From: Antitrichia curtipendula
Lineage: Eukaryota > Streptophyta > Bryopsida > Hypnales > Leucodontaceae
DNA: 64,000 bases
Reading direction: 5' to 3'
Assembly (NCBI GenBank): GCA_951230915.1
Contig: OX579638.1
Location: forward strand, 16,944,696 to 17,008,695
The notes below the pieces were generated by a model. That model searched no databases. It was not told where the DNA came from and saw nothing but the letters and a program-made list of their open reading frames with translations. Both the position numbers and the translations under genes were made by a program. Position 1 is the stretch's first letter, and every line of letters begins with the position of its first letter. This document shows positions 9,960-21,312 of this stretch, piece after piece.

Positions 9960-12755
9960 ATCGGTCGTGCTAGAGTAAAAAAAATTCCTTCTACAATGAT
10001 GAGGACATGAGGGTAGCATTAGCTGAGTAGGAAGAAGGAACTAGCATGAGGCAAGTAGCTGTAAAGCACGGTATTCCATATGCAACCTTCAGAAAATGGT
10101 ATTTGAAGATGTAGAAAGAGGGGTGTTCAAAGTGTCATGTCTGTAGAGGAGGAGAGAGAGGTAGTGCAATATATCATAGCCATATGCGACTAGGGCCTAG
10201 GTCTCAGTCCACTGGCTCTGAAATAAAAAGTTGTTGAGATAACTAGGAGTTGATGCACACCATTCAAAAATGAAAATCCAGGTGATGGATGGTTCTGGTG
10301 GTTTAAAAATCGTCACCCAGAGCTTACATTGAGAGTAGCACAAGCCCTCTCATTGTCTAGAGCGAAGGGACTATATAAAATAAATGTCAGCAGCTTCTAT
10401 AATAATATGTGTGAGCTCTACACTTTGCATTACTAAACTCATGAGTACATCTTGTTGAAAATGGAATTGCAATGAATTTGGTGTGCAAGCCAGACAAAAC
10501 GGTGGTGCACTTGTCATTGCTCAAAGAGGTGCTCATTGAGTAAATCTTGTTGTTTTTTATCAACAAGAGTGGCTTTTGGTTCTCATCTATGTCAATGCAG
10601 TGAGATAAGCCTTACTATCCTTCTACAATTTTAAAGGTAAGGGTTTTCGACAAAACTATGTCGAGCAATGCAAGGCTACTACAACAATGGCAATGCAACC
10701 AAGAGCCTGGATGACTAACTAATTGTTTTCTGCTTGGATCTCTCACTTCATTAATCCCTAAAGGTCAGAGACTATGTTTTCACCAAAACCGCTCCAAAAT
10801 TGCTATTTCTAATACAAATACAAAATTTTAGAAAAGAAACATTTTTGGACACATGTAAGTATAGGATCTTGTATTAAACTAGTTTGAGAAGTTGTAGAAA
10901 ACATTTCAAAAATTTCCGCTGTGTGGATTGCAAGATAATAGTGTTTGAATTGACAAAATCTCTTTTTTGTCCTTACAAAAATCTGGGCAGCTGCACTTCA
11001 CAAGGTCACATTTGTATGAAAAAATCTCCAAAATGATGGTTACTCTTTGGATTCATTCTTCAAGGCAAGTTGGATAAATGTTTGAAAATTTTCAGATCAT
11101 TTGGAATGGTAAAATATATATGAAAAAAATAGTAAGTAGAGAGAGGTAGAGAATGTTCAAAACACTAAATTGTTAAGAATTTAAATATGGAATTGAAAAA
11201 TGCCAATCCCAACGGTTGTAATGTTGTAATAAACAATCTACACCCAATGTTTTTGTTTTTTTTCAAAAATATTGAAAATTGAGTTAAATAAAGGACTTCA
11301 AAGTTTATCTTAGAATAGAGATTCTATAACTACCTTCAAACGAAAACTCTTCATAACTTTTGACTCATTGATCAAAATGGAATGATAAAAGCTTCCCACG
11401 TATATATAAATCTAAAGAACCAATTTCAAATTTTTATTTTTAAAAAAAGTGATTTTTAAAGAAGTTTTTTCAGTTGCCCGGGCTATCCGCCGACCAATGA
11501 AAATGACATATCATGCAATAATTTTTTAATCACGTTGTCAAAAGTTGTGAAAATTGTTGGGCCTTAAAGCTACTCCTTGGGCACATCTTGTGTGAAAATT
11601 TCAAAGAAATAAAATAAAAATTCTGGTCGCAGTGAGCTGCCCCAAATTGCTATGTTGTCAAAAAACAGTGTTTGGTCTTTTAGGGGTTAAGAATGTCAAC
11701 AAAATTGGTGACATCTCTCCCAGCCACAGATGCCTTCTCATCTTCAATGGACACAAAAACCATGTTACAATTGTAGTGGCAAAAGAAGCACAACAAGCTA
11801 GATTGGACACCGTTACACTACTGTTCTACACATCCCATAGCTTGCAGCCCTTAGATGTGTCCATCTTTGGACCCTTCAAGACCTAATTCAAATAGTACAA
11901 ATATTATTGTATCTCTTGCAATTTGGACCATCCTACACAAAAAAAACTACTCTAGCGCAATGGGTATTGCTTAATTTAAGGAAGGCTTTGATGGAAAAAA
12001 ATATAATTAGTGGCTTTAGGGCTACTGAGATTTGGCCTTTGAATAGTAATGCAATGAACGACCAATTCGGTCCCAATATGACATACATGCAATTTGGCAA
12101 GGCAACCGACCAAACCAACCATGATAGAGGTGCAATTGGAGCCAGTTCAACAAACCAAGAGTCCAAGACTCAGATTTGAGAGACAACAATTTGGGTAACC
12201 AAAGCAACAACTTGGTGTTTGGCATAGGGATGGTTAATGAGGACGTATCTGCCTTGGTGGTGGAAGAGATTGTTGTCGACTTGGCTTTGCCTCCTCTTGA
12301 AAGCACCAAATATTTATTTGTAGATGTTGAATCTGATAGCTTGGAGCTAGCAAAAGAGGTCAATGGACTGGATCCCAACTGCATTCATCCCTAGTCCATT
12401 ACGTCTTTTCTAACCCTATTGACGATCACGCAAAGAGAAACCCCTAGAGACAGAACGTGGATCCAATTGTTGATTTCTCAAAATCAATCATATTGACCTT
12501 TAAGGCGTACATGACTGTTGTACAACAAATGCAAGAGTGTAATTTGGAATAGCAGAGGGGGAAAAAAAGCATAAATTCAAAGAGAAGAGGTGAAACATAA
12601 GAAATTAGAAGAGCTGTAGGAGAGGAGGCTACAACGCAAAAGCTCAGCAGCGTAAGGTGGCCGAGGAGTGCACTCAAAAAGCACTAGAGCGAGAAGCCTT
12701 GGCACGAGCAAAGGTAACTACACAAGATGATAATGTGTGCTTGAAAGAACAGTGA
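9960..12755 (+). pseudogene. Pogo-like (Tc1/mariner, DDE_1) transposase gene, decayed and split
   Basis: Domains of a pogo/Tigger-type transposase can be read in order. A psq-like helix-turn-helix is at about 9985-10110 (MRQVAVKHGIPYATFRKW). The CENP-B-like second DNA-binding part follows at about 10140-10430 (LSVEEEREVVQYI; GDGWFWWFKNRHPELTLRVA). The DDE_1 core runs from about 10640 to 10750 (QCKATTTMAMQPRAWM, ISHFI), is interrupted by a 940-bp element, and resumes at 11691 (SHRCLLIFNGHKNHVT; FYTSHSLQPLDVSIFGPFKT). The C-terminal part (NIISGFRATEIWPLNS) and a charged coiled-coil tail end at TGA 12753. The catalytic D before GH reads N (FNGH, where relatives have a DGH motif). Several stops and at least one frameshift (near 11886) show it is dead. 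The start is uncertain: an ATG at 9512 opens an unrelated-looking frame. Confidence 0.8.
10751..11690. mobile_element. TTAA-family element, copy A (inside the pogo-like gene)
   Basis: The terminal inverted repeats are TCCCTAAAGG on the left and CTTTTAGGGG on the right, each abutting TTAA. It sits inside the DDE_1 core. Left flank CAC TTC ATT AA and right flank G AAT GTC join through a single TTAA into H-F-I-K-N-V, in frame with both halves of the host gene. The insertion therefore duplicated TTAA, or at least TA within it. The internal sequence is non-coding and matches copies B-F. Confidence 0.9.
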
Positions 12756-15700
12756 TGAGCTCTTCAAGCTTGAGCTTGTACACTACGGTCAATGGAGGGA
12801 TCGCGTAGAAGGTCACAAGGGCTCCAACCATAGCCCAATAGGGAGTGCAGAGGTCAAACAAAATTCAACGCCTCCCTATCCACCTCTACTGTTGTAGTGA
12901 TGTAATTTGCAAACTCCACTATGCAATCTGCAAGTCATATATAGCCCATAGTTCATGTTTGGCATGTCATTCCCAAATTCTGTCACCCCTATGTAATCCA
13001 TGCTGCAATCTCAGAAATTGCCTGCAATTTCCAACTTGTTGCACTTCCAACAATTCCCAATACCCTTCCGTATGCAACCAGCATGGTATTTGCAACAAAA
13101 TGTCTGAGACAAAGATGAAGTAGGCAAAATTAGTTGTAGAATATGACTAGCTGTTGGAAGGACAACGATACCTTGAAGATGAGTGCAGATAGGGTTGAAG
13201 TGATCAAGAACAATGAGTTCTTTTTATTGAAAATGTAACAGTCAATTTGTCAATTATTAACAATTGTTTGTTTCTATTCAAGTCGCCTAGTGTATAGATT
13301 ATCCTCCTGATATGGCATGGTATGCAATGTACACAAAAAGCACATAGGAATGCCACATTTATTACTTTCTAGGAATGGAATATTGTCAATTATTCAACCA
13401 ACCTATAGTTGGAATTACAATATCCTATATAACAAGAATATATTTTATAGAATCTGAACAAAAAAATTTCAAATGAATTTTATTTTTGACCAAAAAAATG
13501 TAAATTTTTTCTAGTCCTCCTCATTCAATTTGCCTACACAAGAAAAATATCCCCTCAACACACCCATCTAGTAGATAGGCTCAATTCCTTAACTAGTTGG
13601 AAATGGGTCGCCATCTCATAAACTAGAGAGACTATAGAATTGACAAGTCCCACCCAGCAGTGGTTTGAATCTTAAGGACTTCCATGCATATTAGGGTCCT
13701 AACTTCTCGAAGGAATTATTCAATCTTAGCTTCTTTAGAAGATGTACAATCTCATTTTTAAATCTATGCAATCTTATTCTTAAATCTATACAATCTCATT
13801 TTTGACTTTGTACAATTTCATTCTAATGTCTATGATCTCATTTTGTAGTTGTAAGCTACACTAATTTTTTTTTGTGAAGTGGTTTGGTTTCTAGGTTTCT
13901 ATTAGGCAAATAAGAAAAATAGAAGTAATTTATAAGAGCTCAATACAATTTGGATATCAAAACTACAAGTGATTCACAAGAGCTCAATACAATTTGAATA
14001 TCAAAATGACATGTGATTCACAAGAGCTCAATATTGAGCGCAATATAGGAGCTTGTCTAAGGACTTACGGTGATAGATACTATGGAGGCTATTGTACAAT
14101 AAAGGCAAGAACTGCATGTCCAATATCCTAATTAAATAAACCTAATACCTTTCTGACTATATGAATTATATTTATTAAATTACTTCTTGGTTGATTTGAT
14201 TGCACATAAGCAATTTCTCTCATCATTTGGTTCTCACCACTAATTTCTTGCAGAAATTGTTCAATTCTAAGGATACTAATTTTTCAGTGAAGGCAGGTGG
14301 ACCTTCATGGGGAGGAACAAGATATGTGGACACAAGCATGGAAAGGCTCAAGCTGAAGAAATGCTTCTACCACTAAATCTTAAAGGCTAAGGATGCAAAC
14401 AAGTGTTGGCACTAGCAAAACCAAAAGGACACCCTTTCTTGAAGACAATCTTACTTGAAGAGAGAAGCCCCTCTTGGAGGTCATTAATCATCATATAATT
14501 CTAAGAAACAAAGTCATGATTAGCACAAGAAAATAGACAATCAATGAAGAAAACTCATGGTCTTGTTGGGGTCCAAAACCATCCCATCCTAACAACAACT
14601 GAACATTGTGGTTCACCGTTTGGGATGCAAGGCAATTTCACAGGATCCGAGGTATATGTTTACATGCACCCTAACACACAACTCATACAAAACTAGAGCC
14701 CCCTCAATGGCATCGTCAAAGTACAAAAGAAGGGAACTCTATGATTAGTACAACTTATAACAACAATTCCAAACAACAACAAATTAGTGGAGAAACAACT
14801 ACAACGAGTGCATACAAGAACAAGATTTGAAGGGGTTCTAATTTCCTTCAAAGAAAGCTAAAGTAATAACAACATTGAAATACAAAAGCTCCAAAAAACC
14901 AACCATTTGGTGATATGGCTCAAAAATGACCAAAATCAAACTAAATGGATCTAACGGAGTCAAAGTAGCAACAAAGAGGTGTTTTTGAGAGGGAAATAGG
15001 TGCCTTTGTATACTTTTTCAAGGGCACCCCTCCCCCTCTTATTTTCCTAGTGTTAAATTTATCAATTATGATTTTCATCCTAATTTGGGATTTTATACTT
15101 TCTATGTTGGTCCTAAATTTTATCTCCTCATAAAAGACTCCAAATCACAAACAAATTGCTCTATTGGCTTTAGAAGATCATATTTAGACTATAGAATCCC
15201 CCCTTTCCTTCTTTTGTGAAAAAGTTATGGAAACCTAGCGCCAATTAGAAATTGAAAAATAATAAAAAATCAATTTTTGAAATTTACCTTTTTTGAAGAA
15301 AATAACTATTCTAGGTTGTTTGGAAGGTACCAGAGAATAAGAAAAGACCCTGCTTTTATTTCACTCCAATTTTGTATGCTCCCAAAATGCCAGTCAACTC
15401 CACAAATCATCTTTAATTTTGTCAATTTTGAAGAATCTTTCTAGTTTGTGTACTTTTGAATGTCAAAATGTCATAAAACTAATTGGAGCGTGGTATTAGC
15501 ATAAAAGAAGCTATAATAATTTTTGGTGAGATTTTATCACACCTAAGATAATTTCTAGGAGTTTTTCATTATGGATTTGGGTGGTTGACCGTCGAGAACG
15601 GAATCTTTTGCAAGTCAAAAAAATTTGGAACTTTTTGTAGAAAATCTAATAAAATTCCACAAAAGATGTGAAGCTCATATTTTACTTTTCACATTTGAAG

Positions 15701-16409
15701 AAAGGGAATAAATTCCCACTATCTCCTTTAGTTACTAATAAATATAGAATCTTTCACACAGAAAAAAATCTTGACAAACCAATTTCGCCGTTGGACTCCT
15801 GATGCAATTTCAAACTTGGAATACCATAATTTGGCTATAGAGACCCTCCACTAGTCCATCTGGAGTTTTTGTCACTTTTAGGTTAATAATTGGATTTCTA
15901 CTATTTTTTGAAATTGATCAAGAAACTGAAATCTATCCTTGGGAATTGACTTAAGGATCTCATTAGGGGTTCCTAGAACCATTTTAGCTAGAAAGAGTCA
16001 CATGCATGGTAGGTTTAGGCAATTTGGACATTGTTCACTCAATACTTACAATTTCTACGGCTTTTTGGTTTACAGCCTATTCACATGCAAGATTTTGGAT
16101 TATTTAGAATATAACATCCTATTTTGAGCCAAATACCATATTAACATATAATATTCCTAATTTGGTTTAACACTCTTTTGGAGGGATTTTGCACAATAAG
16201 CTTAAATTGCAAAAACAAAAAATAAAAAAACTATGAGTCCCAAGTGACAAATTGGAAACTCACACCATTATCAACTCTACCTATTTATGAACAATTAAAG
16301 TATGAGTATGATTAGAGGAGGAAGGCATGGTATACCATTAGACTGAAATCAAATTATTTAGTATGGATGAATAATTGGTTATTCGGTAAATTGGTATGAT
16401 CCACATCAA
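12756..16409. other. Intergenic stretch without a supported gene
   Basis: About 3.6 kb of AT-rich sequence. I find no domain, no splice structure and no terminal repeats. Low-complexity tracts occur: CAATCTCATTTTT-like units at 13745-13850 and a 47-bp tandem repeat at 13930-14040. It may include old retrotransposon remains, but nothing supports a specific call. Confidence 0.5.
13930..14042. repeat. Tandem repeat, period about 47 bp
   Basis: AAGAGCTCAATACAATTTG recurs three times (near 13934, 13981 and 14029). The first two copies continue with GATATCAAAA/AATATCAAAA; the third is cut short and ends in ATTGAGC. Confidence 0.8.
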
Positions 16410-17356
16410 TTAACCGCTAAAGGACCAAAGTGTGTTTGTGGGCAACATAGCAATTTTGGACATCTCACTACAAATGGAATTTTTATTTATTTTCTTTGAA
16501 ATTTAAATACAACTTTTTCCCAAGGAGTAGCTTTAAGGCCCAAAAAATTCATAACTTTTGACCACATTGTCAAAAAGTTATTGTATGATATGTATTTTTC
16601 ATTGCTTGGTGGGCAACTTAGGCAACAAAAAAAACTTCTTAAAAAATCACTTGAAAAAAAATGAAAACTTGAAAATGGTTTTCTATTTTTTTGTATACAT
16701 GGAAAACTTTGAATCATTCCATTTGATTAATAAGATGAAAATCATGAGGAGTTTTAGTTGTGGATAGTTTACTGGTAGTTATGAAATTTCTATTCTAAAA
16801 TAAACTTTGGTAGTCCTTTATTTTTTTCAATTTTTAATATTTTTTAAAAAGAATATAAATATTAGGTTTAGAGTGTTTATTACAACATTACAACCATTGG
16901 GATTGACATTTTTCAATTCCATAAATAAATGATTAATAGTTTAGTATTTTGAATTATTCTCTACTTCTTTCTACTTACTATTTTTTTCTTATATGTTGTA
17001 CTATTTCAAATAATCTAAAAGTTTTGAAGCGTGTAGCCAACTTGCCTTGAAGAATGAATCCAAGAGTTACAAAAAATTTGGAATTTTTTTCATAAAGATA
17101 TGACCTTGTGAAGTGCAACTGCCCATTTTTTTGCAGGGGCAAAAAAGGATTTTTGTCACTACAAATTTTAATATCTTGCAATCTACACAGTGGAATTTTC
17201 TGAATTTTTTTTCACATCTACTCAAACTCGCATACTACAAGATCCTTGATTACATATGTTCAAAAGTGTGTATTTTCTAAAATTTGGTACTTGTATTAGA
17301 AATGGCGGTTTTGGAGTGTTTTTGGTAAAAACATAGTCAAAAACCGTAGGGGTTAA
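16410..17356. mobile_element. TTAA-family element, copy B
   Basis: It starts TTAACCGCTAAAGGACC and ends CCGTAGGGGTTAA. The internal sequence matches copies C and E in the same orientation, including the CATAACTTTTGACCACAT and CTACTTCTTTCTACTTAC blocks, but it is more divergent. No coding capacity is seen. Confidence 0.85.
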
Positions 17357-17403
17357 AATTCATAGAATAGACAGTTAGGCTATCACATGTATAATAAAAT
17401 GAT

Positions 17404-17475
17404 GTTATAAAATAATAATAATAATAATAATTTAATTTAATTTATTATTATATAATTATATAATTATATAATGTA
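17404..17475. repeat. AAT / TATAAT low-complexity tract
   Basis: A run of AAT trinucleotides is followed by TTTAATTTAATTTA and repeated TATAATTA units. It directly abuts the left end of the next MITE. Confidence 0.85.
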
Positions 17476-18010
17476 AAGGTTACTTCACACTTTGGCCAAA
17501 GGTTGACAGACCATGGGTTTCCACCAATCAAATTTCAAGAAACTAAGAGTTCGGCCTCTCAACCCTTCACACTAGAAGGAACAAGTTCAAAGGTCATTGC
17601 CCTTCAACTACCTACGTGGCAATAAATTGTCTACATAGTGACGGACTCTCAAAGGAAGTTTGGATCAGCTAGAATTGGAGACACAAACTATGGCTGAGAG
17701 GCCATCAACTTATGACAAGATCTCAACCATTAAATTGGTAGATGAGAGTTTATTGCTAAGAATTTGGGCTTCAGGCTTGGCATTTGGAGGCTTCACACTT
17801 TGGCCGTCCAAGTCGAGAGGCCATGGGAGTTCATTGCCAAGGGTTTGGATTTTGGATTTGGCATTTGGAGGCTTTACAGTATGGTTGACCAAAGACTCCC
17901 ATTCCTATATTTTATTACTTATTTATTGCTCATTTCTTTAGACTCTCAACAAAGTTTGGCCAATCAATCCCACGGCCTCTCGACTTGGACGGCCATAGTG
18001 TGAAGTGCCC
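17476..18010. mobile_element. MITE family Y, copy 1
   Basis: This element of about 535 bp has inverted ends close to GGGCACTTCACACTATGGCC, the left end being degenerate (GGTTACTTCACACTTTGGCC). Internal blocks such as CTTTGGCCGTCCAAGTCGAG and GGCATTTGGAGGCTT are duplicated within the copy and shared, in reverse orientation, with copies at 18938 and 20403. It has no coding role. Confidence 0.75.
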
Positions 18011-18549
18011 CTAGGCCACTGCTTGCAATGAAACTCCGTTTCATGTTGTTGTCTTGTCTGTTTAGCTTTTCCTGTCCGTCAGGATACTCGTGGCTGACAG
18101 GTTTTGATGAGCCGAGTTTACCCCTTTGCAGTGGAGTTGGTATCATATGGGTTTTAAGTTACACCATCATGTCACAGACTTTATTTTATTTTGCTCATTG
18201 TTTTGAACCTCGGATCCCAATGCTTTAGTAACCAGGGACATCATCAATGGCCTGCCCGTCACCTGTGAATATTGCCTTGACTGGGGTAATGCCATATTGC
18301 CATATGCAGTTGGGGTATTATTTGTCATTTTGGAGTATTTACAGTGCCAGGTGTACGCAGTTGTACTTTCACCGATGAAATGGCAGGGAAGAACTAGCAC
18401 CGCAGAAGATCTAAGTTATCACCCTATAGGAGAGGGCTTGAGAAGTGTTCACGCATTTACAACCGCCCCTTAAAAAAAGTGTCGTAAAATAGTGCAAAAG
18501 GATTTTCAATGCCAAATGGAGTCAATGTGTTTAGAGTTTGAGGTCATGT

Positions 18550-18822
18550 TAGGTGGGTACACCCAAAACCGCCACTTTTTGCTACTGAGCCTAGTTACTA
18601 TTATTAGAATGGCCAAATTTTCATATGTTCTTGTTGGCAAGTGAAAGGAGTTTCCAATGCACCAGAGAACGTGGCATACGGATACCATATGCAAAAGTTA
18701 TTAAGGAATAAAGTTTGGTTCTAAATGGTTTCTTCCATATTGGTACAGACTTGATTTTGAAGATGTACACAGAGTAAAGATGGTGGTTTAAGGTCAGTGG
18801 CACATTTGGGTGTACCCACCTT
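18550..18822. mobile_element. MITE family P, copy 1
   Basis: The terminal inverted repeats are AGGTGGGTACACCCAAA and its complement TTTGGGTGTACCCACCT. Length is about 273 bp. It is the inverted counterpart of the copy at 23090-23366; both share CTGAGCCTAGTTACTATTAT and TTTGCATA/TATGCAAA blocks. No clear target duplication could be fixed. Confidence 0.85.
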
Positions 18823-18937
18823 GTGCGTGGTTTAGAAGTACTCCAAAGCTGAATTGAGTGATTGTAATGTATGGTTCCTGCTTCTTAATGAGCTATTACA
18901 GAGCTTTCATCTCAATTAAACCAACTATATAGAATTA

Positions 18938-19457
18938 GGGCCGGACCAAGTCAAGAGGTTGTGCAATTGAGTGGCCAAACTTTGTTGCGAGTCTAAATAA
19001 CTAAGCAATAAATAGGCAATAAAATATAAGAATTGGAGCCTTTAGTCGGTCATAGTGTGAAGCCTCCAAAGACCAAATCCAAAATCCGAATCCTTGGCAA
19101 TAAACTCCCACGGCTTCTCAACTTGGACGGCCAAAGTGTGAAGCCTCCAAATGCCAAGCCCAAAGTCCAAATTCTTAGCAATGAACTTTCACCTACCAAT
19201 TTAACAGTTGAAATCTTGTCATAACTTGACATCCTCTCAGCTATAGTATGGGTCTCCATTTTTTATCAACCCAAACTTCCTTTGAGAGTCGGTCACCATC
19301 TAAGCAATTTATTGCCACATAGGTAGTTGGAGGGTGATGGCTTTTGGACTTGTGCCTTCTAGTGTGAAGGGTCAAGAGGTCAAACTTTTGGTATCTTGAA
19401 ATTTGATTGGTGGAAATCCAAGGCTTCTTGACCTTTGGCCATAGTGTGAAGTGGCCC
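18938..19457. mobile_element. MITE family Y, copy 2 (TTA target duplication)
   Basis: The element runs from GGGCC to GGCCC and is flanked on both sides by TTA (18935-18937 and 19458-19460), the target duplication of Tourist/PIF-Harbinger MITEs. The right end reads CATAGTGTGAAGTGGCCC. Orientation is opposite to copy 1. Confidence 0.8.
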
Positions 19458-20101
19458 TTAGATGAAGGCTCCTTAGGCTTAACAATGCAGATGCTGCCCA
19501 TGAGCATGGCTTATTTTTGGACATGTGTTGCACGGTTTAGAAATGGTTCTGTACATTTAAAGCATTGTGTTAATCACTTTCTTATGTCAATTGCTCAATT
19601 CATAGGCCTTTTTGCATTCATTTTTTGCTATATTCTATGAGCATTAATAGCGACCTATGCAATTTGGAAAATTGCCATTAATTCATTTCTATTTAGAAAA
19701 TTGTGATTCAAATCTCCATTGCAATAACTACTCTTTTTCTTCCAACAAAAAAAACATACCAATTTTTTTGTTTAACTCAATTCTTTGTAGAGAGCTCTTT
19801 TTCCTTGTATGAAGCATTTATGAGTCTTCTACCTTATAAGCTTATACAGTTGTACTTCCACTAATGAAATGACAAGGAAGAACTATCACTGCAAAAGATC
19901 TAAGTTATCACCGTAAGGTAACAGGTCCATAAATTGCCCACCTAAGAGTTGAAACTAAATTTTGAGCAAAGCAAAGCTTCTTGAAATAATTTTCAGTAAA
20001 TTTTCCTTGCAAAACACGTGGAATTGGCAATAACTCAAGTCATTTCATTATTTTTTAGAGCTTTGAAAAATTAGTTATGAAATTTTGAAGTTGAAATGGT
20101 A

Positions 20102-20219
20102 TAGGGCTTTAAAATCGCCCACTGCCTCAAATGTACATTCTTTGTACATTGTTGAAGGCTACAAAAAAGAAACATGTACACACAATGTACATTTGAGGAG
20201 GTGGGCAGTTTTAGAGCCT
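20102..20219. repeat. Short inverted repeat (hairpin) within a larger repeated segment
   Basis: The left arm GGGCTTTAAAATCGCCCACT plus CCTCAAATGTACATT is mirrored by AATGTACATTTGAGG and GTGGGCAGTTTTAGAGCC at the right. A related, more diverged segment lies at about 31800-32040, where TCATTTCATT, TTAGTTATGA and GTACATT blocks recur in the same order. Confidence 0.7.
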
Positions 20220-20402
20220 GTTACTCTATAAGCTTATGGTAACATAATATTCAGTAGCAACCTTGTGGGATACCTTCCCCCATTAAATAATGTGGAATAT
20301 TTCACATCATTTCATCTATATTTCCTTTGGATGGAATGGTGTGGAATATTCCACATCCAACATTAAATAAGTGGCCACGCGTCATATTTTGTCAAACTGT
20401 AA

Positions 20403-20938
20403 GGGCTGCTTTACACTATAGCCGACCAAGTCGAGAGGCCGTGGGATTGAGTGGCCAAACTTTATCGAGAGTTCAAAGAAATGAGCAATAAATAGGCAAT
20501 AAAATATAGGAATTGGAGCGTTTGGCTGGCCATAACTAGTGTGAAACCTCCAAAGGCCAAGTCCAAAGTCCAAACCCTTGACAATGAACTCCCACCTACC
20601 AATCTAACGGTTGAAATCTTGTCATAAGTTGACAGACTTTTGGTCATAGTTTGGGTCTCCATTTTTACTCGACCCAAACTTCCTTTGAGAGTCCGTTGCC
20701 ATGTAGGCAATTCATTGTCACGTAAGTAGTTGGAGGGTGATGACCGTTGGACTTGTGTCTTCTAGTGAACTTGAAATTTAATTGGTGGAAACCTATGGCC
20801 TCTCGACTTTTTTTTTTTTTTTTGACACAAATGAAACGGGATTTCATTGCAAAAATAGAGTACAAGGCATCAGCCACAAGTGGCCTGATGAAAGGAGACA
20901 GAGGCCTCTCGACTTTTGGCCATAGTGTGAAGTGGCCC
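20403..20938. mobile_element. MITE family Y, copy 3
   Basis: Left end GGGCTGCTTTACACTATAGCC; right end GGCCATAGTGTGAAGTGGCCC. It has the same orientation as copy 2. The right part is interrupted by a poly-T-headed insertion (20812-20902), without which the length would be close to that of the other copies. Confidence 0.8.
20812..20902 (-). mobile_element. 5'-truncated LINE-like tail insertion
   Basis: On the minus strand this is a short 3' end containing TTTTTGCAATGAAATCCCG followed by TTTCATTTGTGTC and a poly-A tail, as at plant LINE 3' ends. It is flanked by the direct repeat GGCCTCTCGACTTTT (20797-20811 and 20903-20917; the last T bases may belong to the poly-T run). A poly-A tail with a long target duplication is the mark of target-primed reverse transcription. 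Confidence 0.75.
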
Positions 20939-21312
20939 AGAGAATGAGAACCATAAATGAACTATGGTAATTAATAGCTTCATGTATTCTAATACTTACA
21001 AATTAAAAAATGTGAACTGTCAAGATTGGCTAGATCGATATCTAGCCAACAAGCCTCACTAATTGAGAATCTTAAGAAAGGACAATCAAAAAGGACAATC
21101 AGTAATTGAGGAGCCAATCTCATAAATTCAAGGCCTTCGGTGACGGAAATTGTTATGAATTTGTGGATAGAATTCATGAATGACAACCTTCAGAGAAGAA
21201 AGGCAACCTCTATGAAGGCTATTGAATGTTATGAACTACACTTAAAATCACACAAATAAGCAATTTAGCATGGTTCACATTATTATATTGAATTTTTTCG
21301 TAGGTTGGATCT

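Larger units (their letters stand above)
20244..21232. mobile_element. MITE family X, copy 4, carrying nested insertions
   Basis: The left end is ATAATATTCAGTAGC and the right end is GCTATTGAATGTTAT, matching the family X ends with one or two differences. Near the left end it has the family's TGTGGAATATTCCACAT motif, and near the right end CAACCTTCAGAGA and AAGGCAACCTC. A family Y MITE (20403-20938) lies inside, itself carrying a LINE tail. Confidence 0.6.

Noticed and set aside
17478..20938. Family Y repeats as possible tandem gene fragments, because several 60-80 codon frames recur
   Set aside because: The frames lie within TIR-flanked copies in both orientations, with a TTA duplication at copy 2; they are MITE sequence.
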